Below, one piece after another: positions 51,141 through 63,100 of a stretch of DNA of 64,000 nt. The position numbers were made by a program, and so were the translations under genes. The stretch's first letter is position 1; each line of letters begins with the position of its first letter. The stretch covers positions 12,152,001 through 12,216,000 of the forward strand of contig CM057136.1 of the NCBI GenBank assembly GCA_029964075.1, in the 5' to 3' direction. The stretch comes from Patiria pectinifera (taxonomy: Eukaryota; Echinodermata; Asteroidea; Valvatida; Asterinidae). The notes beneath the pieces are model-generated. The model had not been told where the DNA came from and ran no database searches. It saw only the letters and a program-made list of their open reading frames with translations.

Positions 51141-54100
51141 CTGTGATGAAGACAAAAATAAAGAAAATATGAACGAAAGCATAAATACATCAAATTAGGT
51201 TTTGCCCTTCACCGACGTTTTTTAAACACTGTATACTCAGTGTGTTACCTCCCGAGTGAAAGTTGGAAAAAGTGTAGATGTCCGATTTATATCACCCCGA
51301 CGCAAAATTCCATCTTATAATAGCATAAATACATATCCGATTTAAAGTCCATTGCAAATTTACAATTATCAAAAATCAAACCAGCTCTGTTATGAACAAA
51401 GATAAATATGGGATTCAGCATCACAATTATCTAATCCTGAAGTTGAATCCTTTTCTGAGAAAAACTGAAACACAAGTCGGTGTAGTAGGAAATGAGCTTA
51501 AGCACCATGGCTTTTTTGCTGAAGTACTTTGAGTTGGAATATATGTGGTTAGACACGCAGTCTTTTAACGTTCTTATCCTATGCGCCAGGGATGCAAGTG
51601 GACTCTGACATTTTTTTTGGCCAGAAATGTGAGGTACAATGGAAAAGTATACACACATGTATGGTATCATTGACAATTTTTTTTAAAGAAAGCCTGAAAT
51701 CAGGCAATTGCAGAAGGGCTTACATTCCTGTTGTCAAACATTATTTACGAAAGGACTCTGACTTAAGTTGTTTTGCAGACTGTTTAGACATATTCAGCAT
51801 ATTTTTTTCTTCAAATAATAAGGTTCCAACCTATAATCAAATGTCCAGTTTCTTAAACCCGAGTTGTATCGTATGACATTATTATGTTTCAATGTACTTA
51901 TTGTACTCAGGAAAGGATTTGGAGCATAGAACTGAATGAAAAAAAAACGACCTCAAAATTGAGTTGCATCAAAAAGTTCAGTTACAAATATTCTATTTTT
52001 AAAAACATAATCTGTAGATACTGGATACAAAAACTCAAGCCACTAACCTTAGTCTGAATCATGCCTTGGCGTTGGGTCCGCAGATCCCTGACGATATTGA
52101 CAATCTTGAACGGCTCGTCCCGATCGATCAGCGCCATGAGGGTATCGATGGTGATCAGCGTTCCGGTCCGGCCGATTCCCGCGCTGCAGTGGACGATGAT
52201 TGGCCCGTTGGCGTGGATCTTGCGCATGTACTTGGTGTAGCGCAGTAAGGGGAGGGCTGAGGAGGGCACGCCGTGGTCCGTCCAGGTGGTAAAGTTGAGA
52301 TGGCTGACGTAGTGGATGGTGTTGGTCTTCGGAAGCAGAGAACAGCAAGGACGTAAACAAAGAAAATCATTAAAAGTGTTATCATTCAACATATGAATGG
52401 GCTTCACGTTTCTAACATTGTGATGTTCAGAAGAGTTACATAAAGGATGGTTGCTTTGGGAAAAAACACCCATGAGAATTAGAAAAAACACACAAATAAA
52501 ATTACTGAAACTGTGATTAGGCAATATGAATGGATCTCAAGCAGGAAATATGCTGTCAAGTTTGTCACAAAAGCCAAGTTTTTTTTTTTTTATGTCACTC
52601 GCAAACCGGTTGCAGGTAACTGCCAAGCACATAAGGCCAGTTCATTTTTCATGTGAAAGCTAAAAACGAAAATGAAGAGAAATTTATGACATCAACGATT
52701 GTGGTTTGATTGACTTGTTCACCAACACACAAAATGAAATTGCTTCCCTTTGCAAAACAGAAAACAGTGTGATTTTCACAGAGTGTGAATAAGGTTACAT
52801 ACTGCAAACAGAAAATTTTGTTTTTATCAAAATTAATTAAAATAACCAAAACATTTTTATGATGTATTTACCCTGATTCTCTTCTAATTTTTACAAAATA
52901 AATTTGATGAATGGTAAGAATTCTGTACCCAATCTGCAGATAGGTAATACCTTCATATCACTCATGGATATTTTGCGGATGTCAAAGTGGTCCAGTGTCT
53001 GCATACTGTCCAGTCTCAGCTGATAGCGGCCGGCCACTGTGATAGGCGTCTCCATGGAATCAGGCCAGTAGCGGTCACACTTCACCTGCAGCAAAATGAG
53101 CAAAGAAACATATGTGATGCGATCAAGCTAAATGAGTTGTTGGTTGACCCTGGTCAATTTTTTTTTTTTTACAGATTTGAAAAGAGCACAATCTCAGCTT
53201 GACTGATGGGAAAACCGCATGCTGGTACCATCTTTAGTTCAAAAGTTATGGAAGTCGGAACACCAAGAGATGTGATGAAGTGATGTGATGAAGTGGCCCT
53301 ATTTTGGCCTGAATCTCCTGATGAAAGTTCCCGACAAACGACTCATTTAGCTTGATCGCATCACATATGTATTTCTGTAACAGGTCTCTTTTCCCTGTGT
53401 TTATGCATTATGTCCTTCTGCTTTAACCTTAATTTCACCCAAAGCTACAAAATACTACATGTACAACTACAACACATGTAGTATTCTGTTGTATTTGGTC
53501 CTTGACTCCCAAAGAGCGTTAGGACGTTAGGGTTCAAATGCTTGTGGTGACACTAAAGGTAAATGTGGCAAGGTTTGTCAAAACCAGGCTACGAATGGAA
53601 GAATGCCCAAAAGACGTGTCAGTCAATTTATACCAAGTTTAAGATTTTGAGGAATTCATGATTCCAATTGTCTCGTTCTTGATCCCAAAGTTCTGAAATG
53701 TATTGCACACTTAAATGAAGTGTATTTTCAGACCATAGTTTTTCTTTCATTCAACTTCAATCTTTCAATTGCATTTTCTCAATTGTTGGCTTCGAACTGC
53801 AAATTTCTTAGAAGTGGCTTTGGAAATGTTGTTGGTTTAATAAATATATTTGTTAGCAAATTGCAAGGTGTCCATGTTAATGGAATTGTTATAACTCAGA
53901 TTTGATCTGTAACCAAAATACAATATATTTGGTTCGAACATATCCTGCCACAAGTTAGATTTACTTTCACTTTTAAACGATCTGATAATAAGAGTATTAA
54001 GAAACTTTCCAAATTTGTATTGTTAAAAATATGCTATCATGGCTACAGCAAAATAAATACCATAATAACAAAGCACATTGTTGAACAAATCTTAAGTTTG

Positions 54101-57100
54101 AAATCTGACCTTGCCACTTTCAACAGCCAGCGTCACCATGGCGATGACATCCGACCTCTGCTCCCAGACCATCTGCCAGAAGTCGCCGGTAGTCTGCGGC
54201 AGCGGTCCCTGGCAGGCGATGTAGCGGTGGGTGTCCTTACCCGCCAGGACGTCAATGTGACTGGCGTTGATGTAGTTGCTACGGCCGGCCTGCTTGATCA
54301 CAACTCTGGTCTTGTCGTCTGAAACAAAAACCAATCGAAAAGAGGACGAATTAGCAACACGGTGTCCAACTGACAGGCATATAGGAGCATTTGCTTTTCA
54401 TGCATTTTTTTTTCCAAATAATAACACCACTCAAAATCCAAAGAAGAATGTTCAAAACCTAACCTGTTGAAGTTTCAACTCAGTGAATATTACTTTTTTT
54501 TGGAGAAAACAGTGAAAAATCATGCACAACCTTTTGATAATGAAAAAACGATTTCATCAAAACACTAATTACTTCCAAAAGTCAGTCAATTGACAGACAG
54601 TTGGAAATCACCTACATTTTTTTGTACATCTCTTGATTTCTTTTGAATGACAGCAAGCCAGATGGAATAATTTCATGGGGTGTTCCAGTACGATCTTTAA
54701 GCTAAGTCAGCTTTTTGATAATAATTTGGTAGGTTTTTTTTTGGATAAACGCAAATGATCCTTATGCCTTGCAGGCTTAAGTAATAGAAGGCACATTTCA
54801 ACTTAAGGGCCAATTAAAAAAATCGTACTTCAATTTAAAATAAAACACAACTTACATGGAAGTACATTGCGGTATCTGTTCTTGTCTTTGTTGACGGCTT
54901 TCTTGGCTTCCTCACAGTTGTCTGTTAGTTTGACGTTACGTAGCACCTACATTTTCACGAAACAGTTGATTACATTTGTAAAAATGGACCCGAAAAATGG
55001 CCGAGGGTGCATAATTTGGTCACAGATGCAAACTCTGTTGCACATTTGAAAGTTTACCAGCCTAAGAAATTCATGCAATTTTTGTAAGATTTAAACCAAA
55101 TAAAAAAACAACAACAAAATGGTTCTCTGATCTATTTTTTCCCTCTGAGCCGACCTTGAATTCCTCAACAGGATCCTGCTTGTCTATCTGCTTCTGCAGC
55201 GCCGCGATGGCGTTGCGCAGCGACCGGCCAGAATAGCGCCCTCCCGGGGCCGGTCTGGCCAGCGTCATGCGTCGCAGTTCGGCGTCACTGATCACGCTCA
55301 GGATCTTGTGGCTGGGCGTGCCCCGAGTGGAAGGGGTGTGGCCTCGGCCAGATGAGAGGGGGATGTCGGCATCGGAGCCCCAGGAGCTAGAATCGTCATC
55401 GCTTTCAGGGAGCATCTGGCCACGAGCCTGGGGGGAGACGGGGGAAAAGAGAAAAATTAAACATCTTTCAACTTTAATACTGTTAAGGAAACAAGTCAGT
55501 TATCAAACCCACAAACTTATTTGCAAGACGCAGTAAATATTTCCATAAAAATCGTTAGTAAAGGTAAAGTAAAAGTCTCAAATGCCCCAGCAATTTGTGT
55601 TGAAATAAGAGATCATTTTTACACTATAATATGTGATGTGATCTGTGAAAACCATTTGTTCAAAGTTCAGATTTTAAATAAATGACCATTACATTTAATT
55701 CTTCTGCTTTAGATTCATAAAAACAATCTTTATCTACTTATAATGTTTGATGTGGTTGTTGTCGGAAAAAAGTAAAAAGGAACCCTAGAAAGTACTCATT
55801 GTGAAAGGCTTTTCTCAGTTCGCATCATGAGTCCTTGGATGTGATTTCCCTATTCAAAATAGAGTCAATAATACAATAATATAATAGACAACAGATTTTC
55901 AGAACAGAAGTTGTCTGATAACTCTCACGATTACTGCAAACTGAAAGCATCAAATTCAGTTGAGCAAACTTGTCTACATCAGTAACGACACATTAGTCAT
56001 TCTCAAGCAAAAATCTGTTTTTCTCTTTTGTGCAATGTTTGCAGTCACATGGTCCCCTTAAGTTCCGTATTTTATCGACTGCCCATCCCAGTTATCTTTT
56101 TTCCCAGCTTCATTCAAGAAATCTTGATCCCACCTTCAAGGCTTGTCCAAACTTCAAGGCCGGTAGTCGGCTGTCGCTGGCAGACGGCGAGCTTCTCTGC
56201 GTGTCCGGGCGTGCTGCCCTCGAGTCATCAGGAAGATCCATGGTGTAGTCCATATCGTCGTCCGTGTCGTGACCTTTGGGGTCAAAGGTCAGGTGGAAAA
56301 TGTAGTATCATTCCTGGACTGTGAATGGTCCTTTGATATACACATTGTTTTCCAGTTCAATAGAAAGAAGATCAGATCAAATGAAAGGAGTGAAATTTTC
56401 TGACACTATTTTCATATTTTCTGATTAACCATTTGCTACATTTTACAAGTAACCCCTCACAAACCAACAATGCAAGCAACTTAATTTCTGACTAGTTGAA
56501 CACAACACTTGTTTATATGTATTACAAAATCTGATTCTGAAACAAAAACTCAAGCGCATGAAATACAAACTTACATCAAAACTGCATTTCAAAGTAAAAC
56601 ATGAATGAGCTCTTCAACAAATTCAAACATGACAAATATATGACCACATGAAGAATAAAACCTGACTTTTTCACATCAAACAAAAAGGAAAACAATTTTC
56701 TTTTTTTTGGGAAAACCATTTCACAACTCATTCAAAACAATGGACTTTCAGCTTTCATGACATGTTTTTGTTTCATGACAGCTGCACGTGAGAAACGTAA
56801 ATGACAAAAACCATTTCCACAGATGTGTCAGCATTTTTAAAATAGCTTATTTTGTTTATTACCCATTTTTTAAAAAATAAAACAGTATAACTGCTTTCAG
56901 TTTGTGTCCCTGCCAACTCAGCATTCTATTTTGACAAAAACTTGACACTTTTCCTCATCCAAAAACATAATATCTATTATTTCAACCAGTTTGCATTTTT
57001 TTTTTTTTTTCAAAAATAAAGTGGCTCAGTAGAGGGAAGTGCTAGACTGGACAATCTGTTTTTAGGGTTGTAGTCCTTGCAAGTCCATCACAAGTCCGTC

Positions 57101-60100
57101 ACTATTCCGTCACAAATACTTAAGTCTCAAACAAAAAGCCATTCAACTGATCTGTGACAAAAACCTTTTTTAATTGACTGATTTTTGGAATAAAGAGTGC
57201 TATTGATAAAAAAAATTGGGTTTCGTGATCAAAACGTTGATTTTCGGTGTTTTTTTTCAAAAAGTGTGATATCCACTGAGCTGAAACCGGTTAGGTTTTG
57301 AACATTCTTCTTTGGATTATGAGTGGTGCTATTGTTGGAAACGTACAAAATGCATGAAAAGCAAATGATCCTATATGCCTTTAAAGCTACAGTCCATCAT
57401 TTGCAGCTATCCAAAAAGTAACTGACGTGATTATTGTTGAAAAAGATACTTGGTTGAAAGATAGCTAGAGGACTAAACTCCCTGTGAAAGTATTCTTTCT
57501 GGCAAGCTTAAGACGCACCGTTGGAAATTTCAGTTAGTACTTTGCTTTTATTTACTTTTATTCGGCGAAGCGTGTGAAAGCATTGACACGACGCACACGC
57601 GCGCATGGTTGCTACAATTCGTCAGATCGGCTCAGTGAGAACGTGTCTCGGACGCTGAACTCAGGCCGAATTCAAAACCCGATTTAGCAACTTTTGATTC
57701 GAAATCGAGATCCTAGAAAGCTGTTTTCTCGGAATATACAGCATTCACTGAGCTGAAACTTCATCAGGTTGGTTGTTCAGCACCCTTCTTTAGATTTTGA
57801 GCATGTTTGTTGCTTCAAACGAACAAAATGCACAAATCACAAATGATGGATTGAACCTTTAAGTTCCTATGTTACTTGTGACTGGACTTGTGTAAGGACC
57901 ACAACAGTGTCAGTTTTGCTCTGGAGGCAGGCAACATTTTCTTGGCCAGATTTATTAGAAATTGTCGGTTGGTCGGTCGGGGTCGGCGGAGTTGCATTTA
58001 CCTGAGACATAGCCGGCTCGGAACCCCGGGGGAGGTGGGGTGAAAGCCATGGAGGACACACCACCCAGGGGCAGGGAGTGAGAGTCAAAGTTGAGACTTG
58101 TGCTTATGTCAAACTCGGACAGATCTGCATGCATACCAATGAAGGGGTGCCACCCGATGTGTGAGGGGTAGGGTGGATAGGGGGTGAGGGTGGATATGGG
58201 GTGAGGGTGGAGTGTGACAATGGGTGTGATGGAAGGGGAGGGGGTAGTTGGAAGGGGTGGGGGAGTAATCATGTGGCAATGAATTTTAAAATGATACAGT
58301 GATGCAGGTACAGAAGCAAAAATAAATGAACAGAAATTGAGACATGACACGGAGCAGATCAGCAGAGTTGAGACAATAAGAGACAAATACGTAGGTACAC
58401 AAAGGGTGACGGACACAGTGGTAGACACAGGGCAAGACACAGACAATGACAAACCAGTAACACAGACAAGGAAAGTCAAAGCGGGAATGAGGTACATGTA
58501 AATAGAAAAGAAAAGGTTGTTTTACAAAGTTGAAGCAAATAGATGAGAATGAAAGCATGGATTTGAAAAATGGTGAAACCAGGTGAAATGAAGGAGAAAA
58601 CAAAACACAAGGAAAACACCTGTGAAGTTAATCACTCAAGCAAATAAATCATGTGAAATTTACAAAAATATGAGCCAAAAAACAATGGGGTTTAATAAAG
58701 TTCAAATTAAATTCACAAACAACAAATCAAATAGCCATCAACCTTTCAATGGAAAAACAAAATCAAAAGTTGAGCCCAAAAATGTGCAATGAAATCAAGG
58801 TTTTTAACAAACGTGAATTACTGTGATTTGTGATTTGTTAGGAGATTAAAATTCCACACATGACATTTATCCAAATAAAAACAACTGTGTTATTAAAATA
58901 AATAGTTCAAACAATGTGCACTATGTGAATACCCAAAACGCAAGTGCAAGATTATAATGTGCAAAAATATATCACAAAATATATGTTTATATATATCACA
59001 AATCATTTGGAAGCGCGCAGACACAATAAACTGCCAACTCAATGTTACAACAAATAAAACCAATGAAGGAAAAACAACATGGAATATATTTTGGGGGATT
59101 GACAGTTTTCGGGTTGATACCAAAGTGGCAAGGACAATCTTCTTAAATCAAGTACTATTAAAAATACAGTCATGCAACTGGGAATTTTAGGGAAAAAACA
59201 AGGACATTCAAAACCACACAAGACTTTGTTTAGCATTTTTCAATTTGTAATGGCATTCATGAGAAGTAAATAAACGAGGAATACAGTGGATCCGAGGAAA
59301 AGTTGCACAACCAAAAAATTATTATTTATCTACCTTCCTGATTCCCACAAAATCTTCAACAATCTGAAAATCTGTCAGAAGTGGCAGATTTTGAAAGGAG
59401 AGTTCGGCTAAAAGAAATAATGTGATGTTTGCAAATAGAATCAGAAAGAAAATCTGAGAGAACGTTGGTCTGAACTCAAGACACCTACCTGCGTCCTCTA
59501 GCTCAGCGTCCCTGGCCGACTCGGTGTAAGACTGGGCTTGCGAGTCAGCTCCTTCATTGGCTTCGTTGTCGTCATCGTCATCGTCGCTGTGGCGGGGGAG
59601 GTTGAGGGCAGGCACAGGGGACTCACGGACCGGCAGGATGGGGAGACGCTTGGGCTGGATGGGGGTTGAGTTACTGCTGGATTTGGTCAGTTGCCTGGAT
59701 TGGATAAAAAATATCGAAACAAATTGAAAAACAATTACACAATCAGTGCCCATTGATAAGCAATTGGGTACAATTCTAACCTTCAAAAAAATGGGACTTA
59801 TATAATAGCTAATGTTTTGAGGACCTAAGATTTTTAAAACAAAATTGAATGTTTGAAAGTTGATGAAAAAAAATATCACTGAATTATTAGAAATGTTGGG
59901 AACTTGGAAATTTTTAAATAATATTTAAGGGTGTACAGAAAATTGAAGCTTGTGACTACAATTTTTTTTTTCTTGGAAGGTGGGGGGGGGGTTTAAGAAA
60001 TAGATTTGTTTGGATCTTTGGACAAGACATAAAGCTATAGGCTGCATTTATTAGATAACTGGACATTCAGAGAACCCAGGCAACATGTGAAGATATTTGG

Positions 60101-63100
60101 ATACAGAATATGCACCTTGCAAACAGATGATGATTACAGTACCTTGTAACGGCTAATCTGACGACCCCTTTGCTCTTCCTCAGAATCCCGACCGCTTTGT
60201 TCTGCGTCATGCCAACGAGGCTTTCTCCATTCACCTAAACAGTACAAACCACAACAAAGAAAATTCAAAATAAATATGAATGTATGAACCACAGACAAAT
60301 ACTATACTATACATTATTAAAAAAAAAATCAAATATACATTATTCGGAATACTATACATTTTCAAATTTAACTTCAAAACACCCCCTGTCTTGAGACAAA
60401 TTTGATATGATCGATTTGACGCGGGGAGAAAAAAGCCTAAAAATACTGACCTGTAGCAGCCGATCGCCAACTCGCAGTCTACCGTCGCTCTCCGCCACGC
60501 CCCCTGGCGTGACTGTCTTGATGAAGATACTGGTCTTCCCGCCCTTCATGGCACCGGTCAAACTAAACCCTAGGCTCCCATTGGCCGGTTTCTCCAGATC
60601 TATCCAGATCACTCCCCCCTATTGGACAAAAGCGGTATGAATATTCATGAAGTGTATGGAGGCTTTAGTTTTGCTTTTTTTTCTCCAATGACTGAATGGA
60701 CAACTGAAAAACAACAAAATTGGAGGTCCATAAAAATTCTACAGCCAAAACAGAGACAAAGCCAGAGTATCGAAAACCCTCTCAATGCCAATCTGTAATC
60801 TTGTTCCTAATGCTTGGTTCACACATTCCTTATTTTTTAAGCTGAATCGCTGCGAATAGCAATTCTTGAGTAAATCGGGGATGGTTCTTGGCTGCCTCGG
60901 GATGATTCTGTTAGTTCGGTGAAAGATCATTAAAGATCGGGAAGCGCCTGACAAATTTGAACATGTTCAAAATTGTCGGGGTGATTCGGGAACCAATTTC
61001 AATTCTTAGTTAATACTGGTTGTATTCATAACTAATTAAACTAACCTCTGACTTTTCAGGATGACCCTCAGACTCGTGGTCTGTCTCTCCGACGGTCGAC
61101 GCCTTCTCGATGATTCCCACGCTGGCCCTGTCCACTGTGGGTGCCTCGCTAGGGGTGGGGGAGTCCACCTCCGAGGGTGGGGCAGCCATGGCGACCCCTG
61201 ACCCCCCGAAGGTGATGGGCGACTCCACTTCGGCAGGAGGGGGTGAGAAGGGAGGGCTTGAGGGGACGTCCGGTTGGTGGTTGGTATCAGGGAGAGTGGT
61301 TGGGGGAGGGGAAGCAGGTGGGGTGGGGGTAGGGGAAGGGGTGTCAGGCGGGGTGGGGGTGAGGTAAGGGGTGGGGATGGGGCTACTGTAGGTAGGGGAA
61401 GGGGTCCGTGGGGGTTCATGGTCATCAGCTTCGTCTTTTTCAAACTGTTGGAGTACGAAAAAACGAAATCATTAAAGTGCATTGAAGCGTCAATCTATGG
61501 TTAAAACTGATCCCACTGGGTGTTTCAAATGAATAAACTGAGGAGTGATTTGAATTTCTTCTTGTATTGAGTCATTTGCACAAAAAATATGTACTCATGG
61601 TTACTTTCAAAACGATCAAACATTCGAAGGAAAATGGTCTTGGTGATGATGATGCTCTGAAGAAATTGCCTCTAACTCAATTGCAATTTCATCATCAAAG
61701 ATTTACTGTGTTTGTTAAGCCCATAATGGAAAGATCATGCGCCAATGGTTTGTATGTGTAATCCACAAGTGGAGTTCAAAGCAACTTCACTGCCCTAAGA
61801 GGTTTCCCAAATCTTGGCTTCAATCCAGCTTTTGCTCCAGGAGCCTCAAAGACCCTTACTTGAGAGAATGCACCTTAATATTGTCTACTGTCTGGTTCAT
61901 GAATATAGTCTTAATAAATATAAGGCCCTAGATTTAAGTACAGTTTTGTCTGGCATTAATGACATTAAAATGTTTACTGAAGACAGAGATGAAGCCATAC
62001 TGTTAAAGACACCATGTTTTGGAAAATGCCTTAGTCTTGCTGTGTGTGTTTCTCTTAAATACTCACCTCCAGAAGGTACTTTCTCGGGGACTGTTCGACG
62101 GACTTGGCTGTGATCTGAATAATGGGGACATCTGCTGGACGAGGCCTGTTCTCCTTGATCTCATCTGGCAAGGTGATGTTGTGCTCTGCTTCCAGCGAGG
62201 CCAAGATGGCGTCAACGTCGTCCAGATGGTCCTTTTCACTTTCTGACACATCCTGTAATATTAACCCACAAACAGGTTACACCAAATTGGTGAACTTGTG
62301 GGTTTTTTTCAGCTACCATTTGGCATGGATTCAGCCATGTTTTCCGAGTCCACTCAAGTGTCCATTTAAAACTTTGACAGGTCAAAATATTCAGACAAAA
62401 CTGAAAGGACCCAAAATAATAGACCATTTGAAATTTGGCTCCCTACCTCCCAGTCCGTTTCCTCCATCTTCTCCGAGGACAAGTCTCCCAGGTCCAAGTC
62501 CAGCGATTCCATGACTCCCTTCATCTCCTCCTCCACCGATATCTCCCCCTGACTGTCCTCATGAAGGAGAGGCTTGTCCTGCCTCGGGTTGCCGGGCAGG
62601 AGGATCTTGGGGACATCCTTGGTGGAGTTTATCGGACTGCGGGGCGTGGGGAGCCGTCTGCGTGGGTGCACTGGCTGGCCGTTCCTGTTATCACAATCCA
62701 GGCCAACAATTGTAAATCTTTTCCACACATCAATCTACTGGTTTTGTTTAATAGTATACTTTCTTCTCATCTGTGATTGTCAGGCTCTTAGAGCCAAACC
62801 TTTGCTCTTGAGAATACTTTCAGGAAAGGTGCATTCTTTTAAGGACACTGTATTGTTTGATATATTGTTTTTAATTACATGCTGTGATAACTCTTGGCTC
62901 ATTAAAAAAGCCACCATTTCCCTTGTATAACAAAGTTCAACAGTTGAATAACTTGAAATATTTCCAATTCTTTTTTGGGGAGGGCGGGGGGAGGACAAAA
63001 GTGCATAAGAGGTATCCAGTTATCCATGCCCAATTTCTGTTATAGAGTGTCATTTCTTCAAAACGACAACATGCCAGAAATAACAATGTAACAGGGAGTT

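Noticed and set aside
61036..61482. 148-codon minus-strand frame over the Pro-rich PTPN13 exon
   Set aside because: It starts upstream of the acceptor and does not join neighbouring exons in phase; the frame giving FEKDEADDHEPP does.
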